Of a DNA stretch of 64,000 nt, positions 1-9,397 are shown piece by piece; the first letter of the stretch is position 1; each line of letters begins with the position of its first letter. Below the pieces are notes generated by a model. That model was not told the DNA's origin and searched no databases. It was given only the letters and a program-made list of their open reading frames with translations. The stretch is from Hoeflea marina (GTDB lineage Bacteria; Pseudomonadota; Alphaproteobacteria; Rhizobiales; Rhizobiaceae): NCBI RefSeq assembly GCF_003182275.1, contig NZ_QGTR01000002.1, forward strand, positions 124,001-188,000, read 5' to 3'. The position numbers were made by a program, and so were the translations under genes.

Positions 1-987
1 AATGTCGCCCGCGTCATCGCCGAGCTCGGCGGGGATGCGGAGGCCGTCTTCCTGGCCGGAGGCGAGATCGGCCCTCTGCTCGACCGGTTGCTCGCGGAGG
101 AAGGCCTGCGCCGCAGGTTGTTTCCCATCGCCGGACAGACCCGGGTCGACTTCGTCGTCCAGGAGCGCAAGACCGGTCTCGAATATCGCCTTGTCGCCGC
201 GGGTCCGGCCGTGGGACCGGACGAACTCGAGCCCTGCTTCCAGGCCATCGCCTCGCATATCGGCGGCTACGTCGTGGCCAGCGGCAGCCTGCCGGACGGT
301 GCGCCGAGCGACACCTATGTCCGCATGGCGGAGCTGGCGGCGGCGTCGGGCAGCCGGTTTGTTCTCGACACGTCGGGGGAAGGGCTGCAGGCGGCCCTGG
401 AGAGGTCGCGCATCTTCCTCGTCAAGCCCAGTCTCGGTGAGCTGGAGAAACTCGTCGGCCGCCAGCTCGACGACGACGGCGCCGGCCGGGCCGCCGCCGG
501 CATTGTTGCGCGCGGCGCGGCCGAGATGGTGGCCGTCACGATGGGGGCGGACGGTGCGCTGCTGGCCACATCCACCGGCCTCCTTCGCGTCCCGCCCATC
601 CATGTCCGCGTGCGCTCCGCCGTCGGAGCCGGAGACAGTTTCCTGGGCGCGATGGTCTGGGCGTTGTCCGAAGGCAAGGCTGTCGGCGAGGCGTTCCGGT
701 TCGGCGTGGCCGCCGGCGCCGCGGCGGTGATGACGCCGGGTACCGAACTCTGTCGGCGCGGCGACGTCATCGAACTCTTCGAGATGCTGAACGCGCGCGG
801 CGGCGACGGCGGGAGGACCATCCGGATGAGCCGGCAATCGACGGACAATTCAGGTCCCGCATGCGATGTGCCCCAGGTGCCGGAGGTGACGGAGGCCGAC
901 GTGGTCGCGATCTGCCTGTCCCATGGCAATGGCCGCCTCCGGAAGATGCAACAGATCGATAACCATGTTCGCTCTGCGGTTCAATAA
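1..987 (+). CDS. PfkB-family sugar kinase (1-/6-phosphofructokinase type), 5' end missing
   Basis: The frame is open from the first base, so the gene starts upstream of the window. The visible 328 residues are the central and C-terminal parts of a ribokinase/PfkB-fold kinase: a sheet/lid region (R-V-D-F near residue 48), the VKPSLGELE segment near residue 141 and the signature GAGDSFLG at about residues 209-216, whose Asp is the expected catalytic base. PfkB enzymes of this subgroup phosphorylate fructose 6-phosphate, fructose 1-phosphate or tagatose 6-phosphate in the cytoplasm; which one applies cannot be read here. Oddity: PfkB proteins usually end soon after the helix seen at about residue 262, but this frame runs about 65 residues further as a low-complexity Arg/Gly-rich tail. 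That could be a real extension or loss of the ancestral stop codon. Confidence 0.85.
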   Translation, partial: NVARVIAELGGDAEAVFLAGGEIGPLLDRLLAEEGLRRRLFPIAGQTRVDFVVQERKTGLEYRLVAAGPAVGPDELEPCFQAIASHIGGYVVASGSLPDGAPSDTYVRMAELAAASGSRFVLDTSGEGLQAALERSRIFLVKPSLGELEKLVGRQLDDDGAGRAAAGIVARGAAEMVAVTMGADGALLATSTGLLRVPPIHVRVRSAVGAGDSFLGAMVWALSEGKAVGEAFRFGVAAGAAAVMTPGTELCRRGDVIELFEMLNARGGDGGRTIRMSRQSTDNSGPACDVPQVPEVTEADVVAICLSHGNGRLRKMQQIDNHVRSAVQ

Positions 988-1756
988 AGCCGCGGCCTAC
1001 CAGACCTGCGGTCCGCAACAGGTCCGGGCCATCCGCCCTGCATATCCAAAACCGGATGCGGCGGGGCGTCGGTCGATCGCAAGCCGGCACCGCCTGCAGC
1101 AGGAGGTTGACATCGACAACCGCCTCACCCGTCTGCGCGAAATAGTCGCCAGGCAATTCGACTGCTTTTCGAATCCCTCCTCAACCCTTCTGCGGTTTGC
1201 TCTGAATGCGGAAACGTCTGAATTCCCGGCCGACGTTGCAGATTGCAGAAGTCTGTCTTTAAATCAGTATTCGGACAGACATGATTTTAGATATTGATTT
1301 CATTATGGAAATTATCTGATTGTATATACTGAACACTTGAATGGATTCGTATATATGGGTTGAGATGTTTAAATTCATGGTATAAATCTGCGGAAAGGCG
1401 AGTTTTTTGCACGTGACAGCTGTTCATTGCTGGAGTGTCTGGCGGCAATGCTGCAGAATGTCGTGTTCTCGCGCCGCACCTGCCCGGTTCAGCTTGGCGG
1501 GGCGACTTCGGGTTCTGCGGACGCAGTCCGGATTGGCGCCACCGACCATTGCGCCCGGAACGCGATCGGGCTGGGCCGTACGAGGACCGGGCGTTGCCGC
1601 CAGGACCCATGGCCTGACGGGCCGGGCTTCGCGGCTGCGTTCTCGACGGGCAGACCGCTGGTGCGGCTGACCTGACCGGTTTGCAGTGCCGCGCCCGCAT
1701 GCGGGCAAGCGGGATGGATGGGTATCCCGCTGTGCGGGAGAGGCTTGGGGGAATGA
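988..1756. other. 769-bp intergenic region with an AT-rich island
   Basis: No recognisable gene lies here; the short open frames have no family resemblance and mostly weak starts. Bases about 1285-1395 are strikingly AT-rich (many TATATA/ATTTCA runs) against the roughly 65% GC surroundings. The island lies about 360-470 bp upstream of the giant autotransporter and is a plausible regulatory or silencer-binding region. No convincing -35/-10 pair with correct spacing was found. Confidence 0.5.
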
Positions 1757-4700
1757 ATGAACTTGATTGCGCGACCTTTCCGCTCGCCGGCGTCACCGAG
1801 ACTGCCAGGATCCGGCATTCTGGTCACCCTGCTCCTGTTTGCCTTCGCCTTCGCCGCGGGTCTCGATGTCCGGCCGGCCAGTGCCGCATTCGATGATTGC
1901 ACCGAGACCATAGCGACAACCGAGGTGCTGATTCTGGACGTGACGCTGAACAATTGCGCCAAGACGGAGTTTGCCACGCCCGGCAGCAACGTGATCATCA
2001 TCACTGCGAACGCGGGGGCCAACGCCAATTTCGATATCTGGGGCTTCAATGACCCGAACGGCAGTTTTTCCGGCCTCTCGATCACCCATGATGGCGGCAC
2101 GACCAACATTCCCGACGGCACCAGCTTCGGGACGGCGAATGACTACAGCGCCGCCTTCAACTGTTCGGGGGGGTGTACGATCTCCGGCAACTATTCGGGC
2201 CCTGCCATCAACGGACCTTTTTCAGTGACCTACTCGCAGAGCGGCGGCTCGGGTGCGCTCGGTCCCCCGCCCGCGCCCGAGATCGAGGTCTCGGCCTCGA
2301 TCGGCGGCGCGGTCGTCGACGGCGGCAGCAACGCGCAGGGTTCGCAGACGGCCGGCAGCCCGGTGACGGTGACCTACACGGTGACCAATACCGGCACCGC
2401 CGACCTGACGATCGCCACGGCGACGGCGTCGGGACAAAGCAATGTGACGGTGGGTTCGATCGCTGCTCCGGGATCGACCACAGTGACCGCCAATGGCGGC
2501 ACGACGACCTTTGACGTGCAGTACACGCCGACCTTGGCCGGCGCCTTCTCCTTCGGCCTCTCCTTCGTCACCAATGACGGCGACGAGAACCCGTTCAACT
2601 ACACCGTCTCGGGAACGGCGACGGGCGCTCCGGAGATCTCCGTCTCGGCCTCGATCGGCGGCGCGGTCGTCGATGGCGGCGCCAACGCGCAGGGCTCGCA
2701 GGCCGCCGGCAGTCCGGTGACCGTGACCTACACGGTGACGAATACCGGCACCGCCGACCTGACGATCGCCACGGCGACGGCGTCGGCGCAAAGCAATGTC
2801 ACGGTCGGCTCGATCGGTGCTCCGGGATCGACCACTGTGACTGCCGCCGGCGGCACGACCACCTTCGATGTTGAGTACACGCCAACGCTCGCCGGCGCGT
2901 TCTCCTTCGGCCTGTCCTTCGTCACCGATGACGGTGACGAGAACCCGTTCAACTACACAGTGTCAGGGACTGCGACCGGCACACCGGAGATCGAGGTCTC
3001 TGCCTCGATCGGCGGCGCGGTTTCGGACGGCGGCGCCAACGTGCAGGGCTCGCAGACCGCCGGCAGCCCGGTGACCGTGACCTATACGGTGACCAACACA
3101 GGAACCGCCGACCTGACGATCGCCACGGCGACGGCGTCGGCGGCAAGCAATGTCACAGTCGATTCGATCGGCGCTCCGGGATCGACGACCATCGCCGGCG
3201 GTGGCGGCACGACGACCTTCGATGTGGAATATACGCCAACGCTCGCCGGCGCGTTCTCCTTCGGCCTGTCCTTCGTCACCGATGACGGCGACGAGAATCC
3301 CTTCAATTACACCGTCTCGGGGACAGCCACAGGCACGCCGGAGATCGAGGTCTCGGCCTCGATCGGCGGCGCGGTCGCCGATGGCGGCGCCAATGCGCAG
3401 GGCTTGCAGACCGCAGGCAGTCCGGTGACGGTGACCTATACGGTGACCAACACAGGCACCGCCGACCTGACGATCGCCGGGGCGACGGCGTCCGGGGAAA
3501 GCAATGTCACGGTGGGGGCGATCGGGGCTCCGGGATCGACGACGCTCGCCGGCGGCGGCGGCACGACGACCTTCGACGTCGAGTACACGCCGACGCTCAT
3601 CGGCGCCTTCTCCTTCGGCCTGTCCTTCGTCACTGATGACGGCGACGAGAATCCGTTCGATTACACCGTCTCCGGGACAGCGATCAGTGCGGCCGAGATC
3701 GAGGTTTCGGCCTCGATCGGCGGCGCGGTTTCGGACGGCGGCGCCAACCCGCAAGGCGCCCAGGCCGCCGGCAGTCCGGTGACGGTGACCTACACGGTGA
3801 CCAATACCGGCACCTCGGACCTGACGATCGCCGCGGCGACGGCGTCGGGGGAGAGCAATGTCACGGTCGATTCGATCGGTGCTCCGGGATCGACCCTGGT
3901 GACGGCCAATGGCGGCACGACGACCTTCGATGTACAATATACGCCGACACTGGCCGGCGCCTTCTCCTTCGGCCTGTCCTTCGTCACTGATGACGGCGAC
4001 GAGAACCCATTCGATTTCACCGTATCGGGGACGGCGACCGGCACTCCGGAGATCGAGGTCTCCGCCTCGATCGGCGGCGCGGTCGCCGATGGCGGCGCCA
4101 ATGCGCAGGGCTCGCAGGCGGCCGGCAGTCCGGTGACGGTGACCTACACGGTCACCAACACAGGCACCGCCGACCTGACGATCGCCGGGGCGACGGCGTC
4201 GGGGCAAAGCAATGTCACGGTCGGCTCGATTGCAGCCCCCGGATCGACGACCATCGCCGGTGGCGGCGGCACGACGACCTTCGATGTGGAATACACGCCG
4301 ACACTTGCCGGAGCGTTCTCCTTCGGCCTGTCCTTCGTCACCGATGACGGCGACGAGAATCCATTCAATTTCACGGTCAGCGGCACGGCGACCGGCACTC
4401 CGGAGATCGAGGTCTCGGCCTCGATCGGCGGCGCGGTTTCGGACGGTGGCGCCAACGCGCAGGGGGCACAGACCGCCGGCAGTCCGGTGACGGTGACCTA
4501 CACGGTGACCAACACAGGCACCTCGGATCTGACGATCGCCACCGCCACGGCGTCGGGAGCGACCAATGTCACGGTCAATTCAGTTGCGGCACCCGGATCA
4601 ACGACCATCACCGGCGGTGGCGGCACGACGACCTTCGATGTGCAATATACGCCGACACTGGCCGGAGCTTTCTCCTTCGGCCTGTCCTTCGTCACCGATG

Positions 4701-7700
4701 ACGGCGACGAGAATCCGTTCGATTTCACGGTCAGCGGGACGGCGACCGGCACGCCCGAGATCTCCGTCTCGGCCTCGATCGGCGGCGCGGTTTCGGACGG
4801 CGGCACCAACGCGCAAGGTTCGCAGACCGCCGGCAGTCCGGTGACCGTGACCTATACGGTCACCAACACAGGCACCGCCGACCTGACGATCGCCACGGCG
4901 ACGGCGTCGGGGGAAAGCAATGTCACGGTCGGCTCGATCGGCGCCCCGGGATCGACGACGATCGCCGGCGGCGGCGGCACGACGACCTTCGATGTGCAAT
5001 ATACGCCGATCTTGGCCGGCGCGTTCTCCTTCGGCCTGTCCTTCGTCACCGATGACGGCGACGAGAATCCGTTCGATTTCACCGTCTCGGGAACGGCGAC
5101 GGGCACGCCGGAGATCGAGGTCTCTGCCTCGATCGGAGGCGGTGTTACGGACGGCGGCACCAACGCGCAAGGCTCGCAGGTGGCCGGCAGTCCGGTGACG
5201 GTGACCTACACGATCACCAACACAGGCACCTCCGACCTGACGATTGCCACGGCGACGGCGTCGGCGGCAAGCAATGTCACGGTCGATTCGATCGGGGCTC
5301 CGGGATCGACCACTGTGACAGCCGCTGGCGGCACGACGACCTTCGATGTTGAGTACACGCCGACGCTCGCCGGCGCCTTCTCCTTCAACCTGTCCTTCGT
5401 CAATGATGACGGCGACGAGAATCCGTTCGATTTCACGGTCAGCGGCACGGCGACCGGCACGCCGGAGATCGAGGTCTCGGCCTCGATCGGCGGCGCGGTT
5501 TCGGACGGCGGCGCCAACGCGCAAGGCGCCCAGGCCGCCGGCAGCCCGGTAACGGTGACCTACACGGTGACGAATACCGGCACCGCCGACCTGACGATCG
5601 CCACGGCGACGGCGTCGGCGGCAAGCAATGTGACGGTCGGCCCGATCGGGGCTCCGGGATCGACCACCGTGACAGCCGGTGGCGGCACGACGACCTTCGA
5701 TGTGGAATATACGCCGACGCTCGCCGGCGCCTTCTCCTTCGCACTGTCCTTCGTCACCGATGACGGTGACGAGAATCCATTCAATTTCACGGTCAGCGGC
5801 ACCGCCACCGGCGCTCCGGAGATCGAGGTCTCGGCCTCGATCGGCGGCGCGGTCGCCGATGGCGGCACCAACGCGCAGGGCTCGCAGGCGGCCGGCAGTC
5901 CGGTGACGGTGACCTATACGGTCACCAACACAGGCACCGCCGACCTGACGATCGCCGGGGCGACGGCGTCGGCGGCAAGCAATGTCACGGTCGATTCAGT
6001 TGCTGCCCCCGGATCATCGACCATCACCGGTGGCGGCGGCACGACGACTTTCGATGTAGAATACACGCCGACCTTGGCCGGCGCCTTTTCCTTCGGCCTG
6101 TCCTTCGTCACCGATGACAGCGACGAGAACCCGTTCAACTACACCGTCTCGGGAACGGCGACGGGCACGCCGGAGATCGCGGTCTCGGCCTCGATCGGCG
6201 GCGCGGTCGCCGATGGCGGCGCCAACGCGCAAGGCTCGCAGACCGCCGGCAGCCCGGTGACGGTAACCTATACGGTGACGAATTCCGGCACCGGCGACCT
6301 GACGATCGGGACGGCGACGGCGTCGGGACAAAGCAATGTCACGGTCGGCTCGATCGCCGCACCCGGATCGACCACGGTCGCCGCAGGCGGCGGTACGACG
6401 ACCTTCGACGTCGAGTACACGCCGACGCTGGCCGGCGCGTTCTCCTTCGGCCTCTCCTTCGTCAATGACGACGGCGACGAGAATCCGTTCAACTACACCG
6501 TCTCGGGGACGGCGACCGGGGCGCCGGAGATCGAGGTCTCGTCTTCGGAGGGCGGAGCGGTTGCCGATGGCGGCACCGACACCTTCGGCAGCATGCCGCC
6601 CGCGGGCACCGCCGCGACGGTGACCTATACGATCACCAATTCAGGCACCGATACGCTGACGATCACGCCGCCGACCGTCGGGGGCAATGTCAGTGGGCAG
6701 AGCAATGTGACTGTCAACAGCCTGACCTTGGGATCGACGATGGTGGCAGGGGGTGGAGGCACGACGACGCTGGTGGTCAGCTACACCCCGACGGCGGCGG
6801 GCGCCTTTGGCTTTGAGCTGTCCTTCTCCAGCACGGATGCCGACGAGAGCCCCTACGATATCACGGCCGGCGGCACGGCGGGCGCCGGCTTGCCGGCGGG
6901 TCTGGCGGCCATCTCGGGATCCAACCAGAGTGCCGAGATCGAGACCGCCTTTGCGGCTCCGCTCGTTGCGATGGTCTCCGATTCAGGCGGAAACGGTATC
7001 GCAGGGATCAGCGTCACCTTCACCGCGCCGGCCACCGGCCCATCGCTCGTGTTCGCGTCGACCGGCACGAATACGCAAACCGTTGTCACCGACGCGGCGG
7101 GCGAGGCGACCAGTTCCGCAATGACGGCCAATGCCGTGCCGTCCGACTATCTCGGCGGCAGTTCGTTTGCCTCCTATACGGTGACCGCCAGTTCCACGGG
7201 ACTGACGAGCGTCGGGTTTTCGCTCACCAATCTGCGGGATTCAGACGCCGACATACAGAAGACCAGGGAGGTGATTGCCTCCTTCGTGACCAACCGGGCC
7301 GATCGAATCGTCGCCGCGCAGCCCGATCTTGTCGACCGGCTCAAGGGCCGTGGTCTGGGCCTGCAGACCGGCGCCAACAGCTTTTTCGCCGAAGGCACGC
7401 CCTCAAGCCAGGTGATGAGTTTCCAGTTCTCGATGCGGGCATTCGCCAACAGGCTGAGCGGGAATGACACCACGGCCCCGGCACCGCCTGCGCATCTCGT
7501 CACCGACCCTGGCGCCCTTGGTCGGGGGCATGAACTGGGCTATGCGGCCGGCCTTGGCCTTGCGGGCGGGTCTGCGGGAGCATTGAGCTTTGCACCGGTT
7601 GGGCAGCAGGAGACCGTGTCGGACAGCGCGGAGAGCTTCGCGTCCGGGGAGGCGGCACCGAAGTCCGGATTCGACTTCTGGATGGAGGGAACCTATGCGC

Positions 7701-8434
7701 GGGTCGAAAACGGCAACAACGAGAGCAACAACGGCATCTTCTTCGCCGGCATCGACTACCGGATCAGGAACGATGCGGTCATCGGCCTGACGGGCCAGCT
7801 CGACATATCCGACGAAAGGAACCTGGTGGCCAACACCGCGGCCGACGGCGTGGGCTGGATGGCCGGGCCCTACGCGGTGGTCCGCCTGAACCGGAATCTC
7901 TATTTCGATGCCCGCGCCACCTATGGCCGGTCCTCCAACCAGGTCAACGCGCTGGGACTGTTCACCGACGACTTCGACACCAGCCGGTTCCTGCTGCAGG
8001 CGGGGCTGACCGGCGATTTCCGGGTCGGATCCGTCACCGTCAACCCGTTCGCCCGCGTCACCTATTTCAGCGAGGATCAGGAAAGCTACGTCGATTCCCT
8101 CGGCAACAGCATCGGCAGCCAGACCTTCGATCTGGGCCGCCTCGAATTCGGTCCCAAGGTCACGTTCGACGTCAAGTCCGAGGATGAATACGACCTGTCG
8201 ATGTTCGTGCAGCTTTCGGGGATCTACGATTTCAACAGGCTTCTCGATACGCCGGCGACCAATCCGACGCTGGCGTCTTCCGATGAATCGGTGCGTGCTC
8301 GCGTCGAGGCCGGCGGGGCCATGGCACTGGCCGGAGCCGGAACGCGGATCAGGGGATCGGTGTTCTACGATGGCCTGGGCACGGATGACTTCCAGGCCTA
8401 TGGCGGCTCACTGGGCGTGAGAATCCCGTTCTAG
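1757..8434 (+). CDS. Giant autotransporter adhesin with 13 tandem choice-of-anchor-D-like domains
   Basis: A 2,225-aa surface protein. The ATG at 1757 follows a GGGGG purine run and opens a signal peptide (basic start, LVTLLLFAFAFAAG core, cleavage near PASA-A at about residue 46). A unique N-terminal domain of about 130 residues is followed by 13 repeats of exactly 118 residues beginning PEIEVSASIGGAV and containing TVTNTGTADLTI and TLAGAFSFGLSFVTDDGDEN. This is the HYDIN/ASPM-like Ig fold seen in 'choice-of-anchor D' proteins. An invasin-like Ig domain follows (about residues 1712-1825). The last ~260 residues are alternating beta strands ending in a terminal Phe, as expected of an outer-membrane autotransporter barrel. 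The passenger is probably displayed for adhesion or biofilm formation (inference). The first 12 repeats are nearly identical; the 13th has diverged. Confidence 0.88.
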   Translation: MNLIARPFRSPASPRLPGSGILVTLLLFAFAFAAGLDVRPASAAFDDCTETIATTEVLILDVTLNNCAKTEFATPGSNVIIITANAGANANFDIWGFNDPNGSFSGLSITHDGGTTNIPDGTSFGTANDYSAAFNCSGGCTISGNYSGPAINGPFSVTYSQSGGSGALGPPPAPEIEVSASIGGAVVDGGSNAQGSQTAGSPVTVTYTVTNTGTADLTIATATASGQSNVTVGSIAAPGSTTVTANGGTTTFDVQYTPTLAGAFSFGLSFVTNDGDENPFNYTVSGTATGAPEISVSASIGGAVVDGGANAQGSQAAGSPVTVTYTVTNTGTADLTIATATASAQSNVTVGSIGAPGSTTVTAAGGTTTFDVEYTPTLAGAFSFGLSFVTDDGDENPFNYTVSGTATGTPEIEVSASIGGAVSDGGANVQGSQTAGSPVTVTYTVTNTGTADLTIATATASAASNVTVDSIGAPGSTTIAGGGGTTTFDVEYTPTLAGAFSFGLSFVTDDGDENPFNYTVSGTATGTPEIEVSASIGGAVADGGANAQGLQTAGSPVTVTYTVTNTGTADLTIAGATASGESNVTVGAIGAPGSTTLAGGGGTTTFDVEYTPTLIGAFSFGLSFVTDDGDENPFDYTVSGTAISAAEIEVSASIGGAVSDGGANPQGAQAAGSPVTVTYTVTNTGTSDLTIAAATASGESNVTVDSIGAPGSTLVTANGGTTTFDVQYTPTLAGAFSFGLSFVTDDGDENPFDFTVSGTATGTPEIEVSASIGGAVADGGANAQGSQAAGSPVTVTYTVTNTGTADLTIAGATASGQSNVTVGSIAAPGSTTIAGGGGTTTFDVEYTPTLAGAFSFGLSFVTDDGDENPFNFTVSGTATGTPEIEVSASIGGAVSDGGANAQGAQTAGSPVTVTYTVTNTGTSDLTIATATASGATNVTVNSVAAPGSTTITGGGGTTTFDVQYTPTLAGAFSFGLSFVTDDGDENPFDFTVSGTATGTPEISVSASIGGAVSDGGTNAQGSQTAGSPVTVTYTVTNTGTADLTIATATASGESNVTVGSIGAPGSTTIAGGGGTTTFDVQYTPILAGAFSFGLSFVTDDGDENPFDFTVSGTATGTPEIEVSASIGGGVTDGGTNAQGSQVAGSPVTVTYTITNTGTSDLTIATATASAASNVTVDSIGAPGSTTVTAAGGTTTFDVEYTPTLAGAFSFNLSFVNDDGDENPFDFTVSGTATGTPEIEVSASIGGAVSDGGANAQGAQAAGSPVTVTYTVTNTGTADLTIATATASAASNVTVGPIGAPGSTTVTAGGGTTTFDVEYTPTLAGAFSFALSFVTDDGDENPFNFTVSGTATGAPEIEVSASIGGAVADGGTNAQGSQAAGSPVTVTYTVTNTGTADLTIAGATASAASNVTVDSVAAPGSSTITGGGGTTTFDVEYTPTLAGAFSFGLSFVTDDSDENPFNYTVSGTATGTPEIAVSASIGGAVADGGANAQGSQTAGSPVTVTYTVTNSGTGDLTIGTATASGQSNVTVGSIAAPGSTTVAAGGGTTTFDVEYTPTLAGAFSFGLSFVNDDGDENPFNYTVSGTATGAPEIEVSSSEGGAVADGGTDTFGSMPPAGTAATVTYTITNSGTDTLTITPPTVGGNVSGQSNVTVNSLTLGSTMVAGGGGTTTLVVSYTPTAAGAFGFELSFSSTDADESPYDITAGGTAGAGLPAGLAAISGSNQSAEIETAFAAPLVAMVSDSGGNGIAGISVTFTAPATGPSLVFASTGTNTQTVVTDAAGEATSSAMTANAVPSDYLGGSSFASYTVTASSTGLTSVGFSLTNLRDSDADIQKTREVIASFVTNRADRIVAAQPDLVDRLKGRGLGLQTGANSFFAEGTPSSQVMSFQFSMRAFANRLSGNDTTAPAPPAHLVTDPGALGRGHELGYAAGLGLAGGSAGALSFAPVGQQETVSDSAESFASGEAAPKSGFDFWMEGTYARVENGNNESNNGIFFAGIDYRIRNDAVIGLTGQLDISDERNLVANTAADGVGWMAGPYAVVRLNRNLYFDARATYGRSSNQVNALGLFTDDFDTSRFLLQAGLTGDFRVGSVTVNPFARVTYFSEDQESYVDSLGNSIGSQTFDLGRLEFGPKVTFDVKSEDEYDLSMFVQLSGIYDFNRLLDTPATNPTLASSDESVRARVEAGGAMALAGAGTRIRGSVFYDGLGTDDFQAYGGSLGVRIPF
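2278..6879 (+). repeat. 13 tandem 354-bp repeats inside the autotransporter gene
   Basis: The period is exactly 354 bp (118 codons). The unit start GAGATC recurs at 2278, 2632, 2986 and so on to 6526. Copies 1-12 are nearly identical in DNA as well as protein; copy 13 (6526-6879) is diverged and carries small insertions compensated within the same length. Such an array is prone to unit gain or loss by recombination and to collapse in short-read assemblies. Confidence 0.95.
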
Positions 8435-8691
8435 GACCGGGTCCGCGGCCGGGACAATGCGGCGGCAGTCCTGGTCGTCGCGGCTGTCGGTTCGTTTGTC
8501 CGGCAACGTCGTCATTGCCGATGACCCGGCGAATGCCCCGCATCGTCTAAGGCATCATCCATCCCCCGCTGGGATCAAGCGCGCGGGCGCCGCCGTCGAT
8601 CGGCGCCGCTCCTGCCTGAGCGGCTTGCTCCCTTTGACTGCCGAGGTCTGGAGCGGCACGGATCAGGAGCGGTAATTCGGCTCGACGCGCA
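8435..8691. other. Intergenic region between convergent genes
   Basis: This 257-bp stretch separates the stops of the autotransporter (+) and the OmpA-family gene (-). I see no conserved coding sequence and no clear terminator with a T-run. Confidence 0.4.
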
Positions 8692-9336
8692 TCAGCTTCC
8701 CATGTTGACGATCTCGACACGGCGGTTCTCCGCCGCATCGGGATCATGGCTGTTTCGCAGCCGTTCCTCGCCGAAACCGATGGCGATCAGCCGGCCGTCC
8801 TTGATGGGAAAGTGCGAGATCAGATAGTGCTGCACCGCGACGGCGCGCCGCTCCGACAGATCGAGATTGTAGTCGTTCGAGCCCTTGGCGTCGGTATGGC
8901 CGTTGAGGATGATGCGCGCATGCTCCAGCGACGGGTCGATCAGCGCGGCTCCGAGCGCGTTGAGGTCGGGAATCGAGCTCGCCGTGATCGCGTCCGAGTT
9001 GAATTCGAATTGGATCTCGATGTCGAGCCGCGGCGGCTTGCGGTCGTCGATGATCTGGCCGATCTCCTGTTTCATCGCGACTTTCAGCCCGCGGGTCGGC
9101 AGCGACCGGATCAGGCTCTGCTCCTCGGCGGAGTAGCTGGGCGCGCCGCCTTCCTGCTTGCCGAGCGAGCGGGTTCTCGGCTTCTTGGCCACCTTCAGGC
9201 TGCGCACGATGTCGGCGGCGGTCAGATCGTCGGCGCCGGCCGGGACGGGCAGGGCGACGAGGCCGGCCAGCAGGATGGACAGCGCCAGGGCAGGCGGCGC
9301 AAGCCTCGCGCCCGCTCGGGTGGACTTCAGGTTCAT
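8692..9336 (-). CDS. OmpA-family peptidoglycan-binding protein
   Basis: A 214-aa protein. The ATG at 9336 is preceded by GAAGGAGAG at good spacing, which favours it over the upstream in-frame ATG. A signal peptide (SILLAGLVALPVPAGA) covers residues 1 to about 35. The C-terminal 110 residues are an OmpA/MotB-like fold: FEFNSDAI, ILNGHTDAKGSNDYN, LSERRA and the terminal ENRRVEI are classic peptidoglycan-contact motifs. There is no room for an eight-stranded barrel, so it is probably a periplasmic or envelope-anchored cell-wall binder. It is the last gene of the minus-strand block that runs LuxR, CHAT, ferric-reductase-like protein, cytochrome, OmpA, 61 bp after the cytochrome gene. Its role there may be to tether the complex to peptidoglycan (inference). 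Confidence 0.88.
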   Translation of the reverse strand: MNLKSTRAGARLAPPALALSILLAGLVALPVPAGADDLTAADIVRSLKVAKKPRTRSLGKQEGGAPSYSAEEQSLIRSLPTRGLKVAMKQEIGQIIDDRKPPRLDIEIQFEFNSDAITASSIPDLNALGAALIDPSLEHARIILNGHTDAKGSNDYNLDLSERRAVAVQHYLISHFPIKDGRLIAIGFGEERLRNSHDPDAAENRRVEIVNMGS

Positions 9337-9397
9337 GTGCACTCTCCTTCGATCATCGGGTGGTGCCTGCCGGCGCCAATTCATCCGCGCCACGGGC

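Noticed and set aside
2963-4207. Long open frames on the minus strand inside the autotransporter repeats
   Set aside because: They are periodic shadows of the 354-bp repeats, full of Arg and without family resemblance or ribosome sites.
2278-6879. CRISPR array
   Set aside because: The repeats are coding, 354 bp long and have no spacer structure.
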